NCBI GenBank assembly: GCA_014858325.1 | Contig: RKCM01000109.1 | Location: 1-5,304 of the forward strand | Origin: Oscillospiraceae bacterium | GTDB taxonomy: Bacteria > Bacillota > Clostridia > Oscillospirales > Ruminococcaceae | Direction of reading: 5' to 3' | DNA: 5,304 nt | In this document: piece after piece, positions 4,635 through 5,304 of the stretch | How the letters are laid out: every line of letters starts with the position of its first letter | Numbering within the stretch: the stretch's first letter is position 1 | Program-made: the position numbers and the translations under genes | Notes under the pieces: generated by a model | What the model saw: the letters and a program-made list of their open reading frames with translations, nothing else | Databases searched by the model: none | What the model was told of the DNA's origin: nothing

Positions 4635-5304
4635 TTACAGCTTGGCGATGGCGGCTTCGATCATGGCCTGTGCCTGTGCCACGATCTTATCGTCCTCGCA
4701 GGCGAGGGCGGGCATGGGCTCGCGGACGCTGCCCAGCTCCAGCCCGTACATCCGGCGGAGGATCTCCTTCTGCACGGCGTACAGGTTGCCGTGGGCCTCG
4801 CACATCTTATAGATGATGCGGTCGGCCTCGTACTGGATGGCCCGGGCCTTGGCGATCTCGCCCTTGTTGAGGCAGTCGTTCATGGCCAGATACAGCTCCG
4901 GCATCACGGCGTAGGTGCCGCCGATGCCGCCGTCGGCGCCGATGACGCGGCCGGAAACGAACTGCTCATCGGGGCCGTTGAAGACCACGAAATTGCCCTC
5001 GCCCCGGGCGGCGATGCCGGCGTCCTTGAACATCTGGATGTCCTGGGTGGGCATGGAGCTGTTCTTGACGGCCACCACGTTGGGGTTCTTGAGCATCTCG
5101 TGCAGCAGGCTCATGGTCAGGCCGGTGCCGGCCAGCTGGGGGATGTTGTAGATGACGAAATCGGTGTGGGGGGCGGCGGCGCTCATATCATTCCAATACT
5201 TGGCGATGGCGTACTCCGGCAGGTGGAAGTAGATGGGCGGGATGGAAGCGATGGCGTCCACGCCCACGCTCTCGGCATGGCGGGCCAGCTCCACGCTGTC
5301 GGCG
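4635..5304 (-). CDS. nanA: N-acetylneuraminate lyase (NanA), 5' end cut by window edge
   Basis: This is the C-terminal ~222 residues of a DHDPS/NAL-family class I aldolase, usually about 300 residues. It runs in frame off the right edge to a TAA at 4637-4635. The likely reaction is cytoplasmic cleavage of N-acetylneuraminate to ManNAc and pyruvate. Visible family landmarks are a YNIP motif (the catalytic Tyr, Tyr137 in E. coli), the Schiff-base lysine in AVKNSS (codon 5066-5064, equivalent to Lys165), a PDE motif matching the Asp191-Glu192 substrate contacts, and a GADGGIGGTY loop. The N-terminal GxxGE region lies outside the window. Compared with E. coli NanA (from memory), Thr167 is Ser and Ser208 is Gly. 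It sits first of five visible sialic acid genes, which supports NanA over DapA. The true start is not visible; a GTG at 5294 is an internal valine. Other aldolases of this superfamily remain possible but unlikely in this context. Confidence 0.93.
   Translation of the reverse strand, partial: ADSVELARHAESVGVDAIASIPPIYFHLPEYAIAKYWNDMSAAAPHTDFVIYNIPQLAGTGLTMSLLHEMLKNPNVVAVKNSSMPTQDIQMFKDAGIAARGEGNFVVFNGPDEQFVSGRVIGADGGIGGTYAVMPELYLAMNDCLNKGEIAKARAIQYEADRIIYKMCEAHGNLYAVQKEILRRMYGLELGSVREPMPALACEDDKIVAQAQAMIEAAIAKL

Noticed and set aside
4054..5304. DapA (dihydrodipicolinate synthase) identity for the gene at the right edge
   Set aside because: The fold is shared, but the PDE motif, GADGGIG loop and location with nanQ, nanE and nanK point to N-acetylneuraminate lyase.
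1..5304. CRISPR arrays, tRNA or rRNA genes, insertion sequences, phage genes
   Set aside because: No direct-repeat array, cloverleaf-like segment, transposase motif or integrase motif was seen on either strand.

Overview
The window comes from a GC-rich, endospore-forming (or spore-gene-bearing) Firmicute. The clearest taxonomic clue is a full-length spoIVA, a gene confined to endospore-forming lineages. High GC, a clostridial-style sialic acid cluster and GC-rich CCCTCTC-type intergenic hairpins fit an anaerobic gut member of the Oscillospiraceae/Ruminococcaceae group. That placement is inference; no rRNA or other marker is present. All genes lie on the minus strand, so they are transcribed from the right end of the window toward the left.

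Right and centre (about 5304 down to 1776) is a five-gene N-acetylneuraminate (sialic acid) catabolic operon: nanA (lyase, cut by the window edge), a YhcH/NanQ-family gene (likely sialic acid anomerase), nanE (ManNAc-6-P 2-epimerase), nanK (ROK-family ManNAc kinase) and an SGNH/GDSL esterase. nanQ/nanE and nanK/esterase overlap by ATGA, and nanE and nanK are 12 nt apart, so the last four genes look translationally coupled. The one long internal gap, 113 nt between nanA and nanQ, carries a strong hairpin followed by a U-rich run and an AT-rich leader. The operon ends at a good intrinsic terminator just after the esterase. Together the genes would open the sialic acid ring, cleave it to ManNAc and pyruvate, phosphorylate ManNAc and epimerise it to GlcNAc-6-P. 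The coupled cytoplasmic esterase plausibly removes O-acetyl groups from the sugar. The transporter, sialidase, nagA/nagB and regulator are not in the window.

Left (about 1730 down to 1) is the spoIVA transcription unit, which encodes the coat morphogenetic ATPase. It has its own promoter-like sequence resembling the mother-cell sigma-E consensus (GCATAGT, 14 nt, CATAAATT). A perfect 12-bp inverted repeat overlaps the end of the -10, the ribosome binding site and the TTG start codon. Past the spoIVA stop is a double-hairpin repeat cut by the window edge.

The window is mostly conventional. The points most worth a second look are the inverted repeat and sigma-E-like promoter at spoIVA, the MsAcT-like esterase built into the nan operon, apparent active-site substitutions in NanA, and the hairpin between nanA and nanQ.
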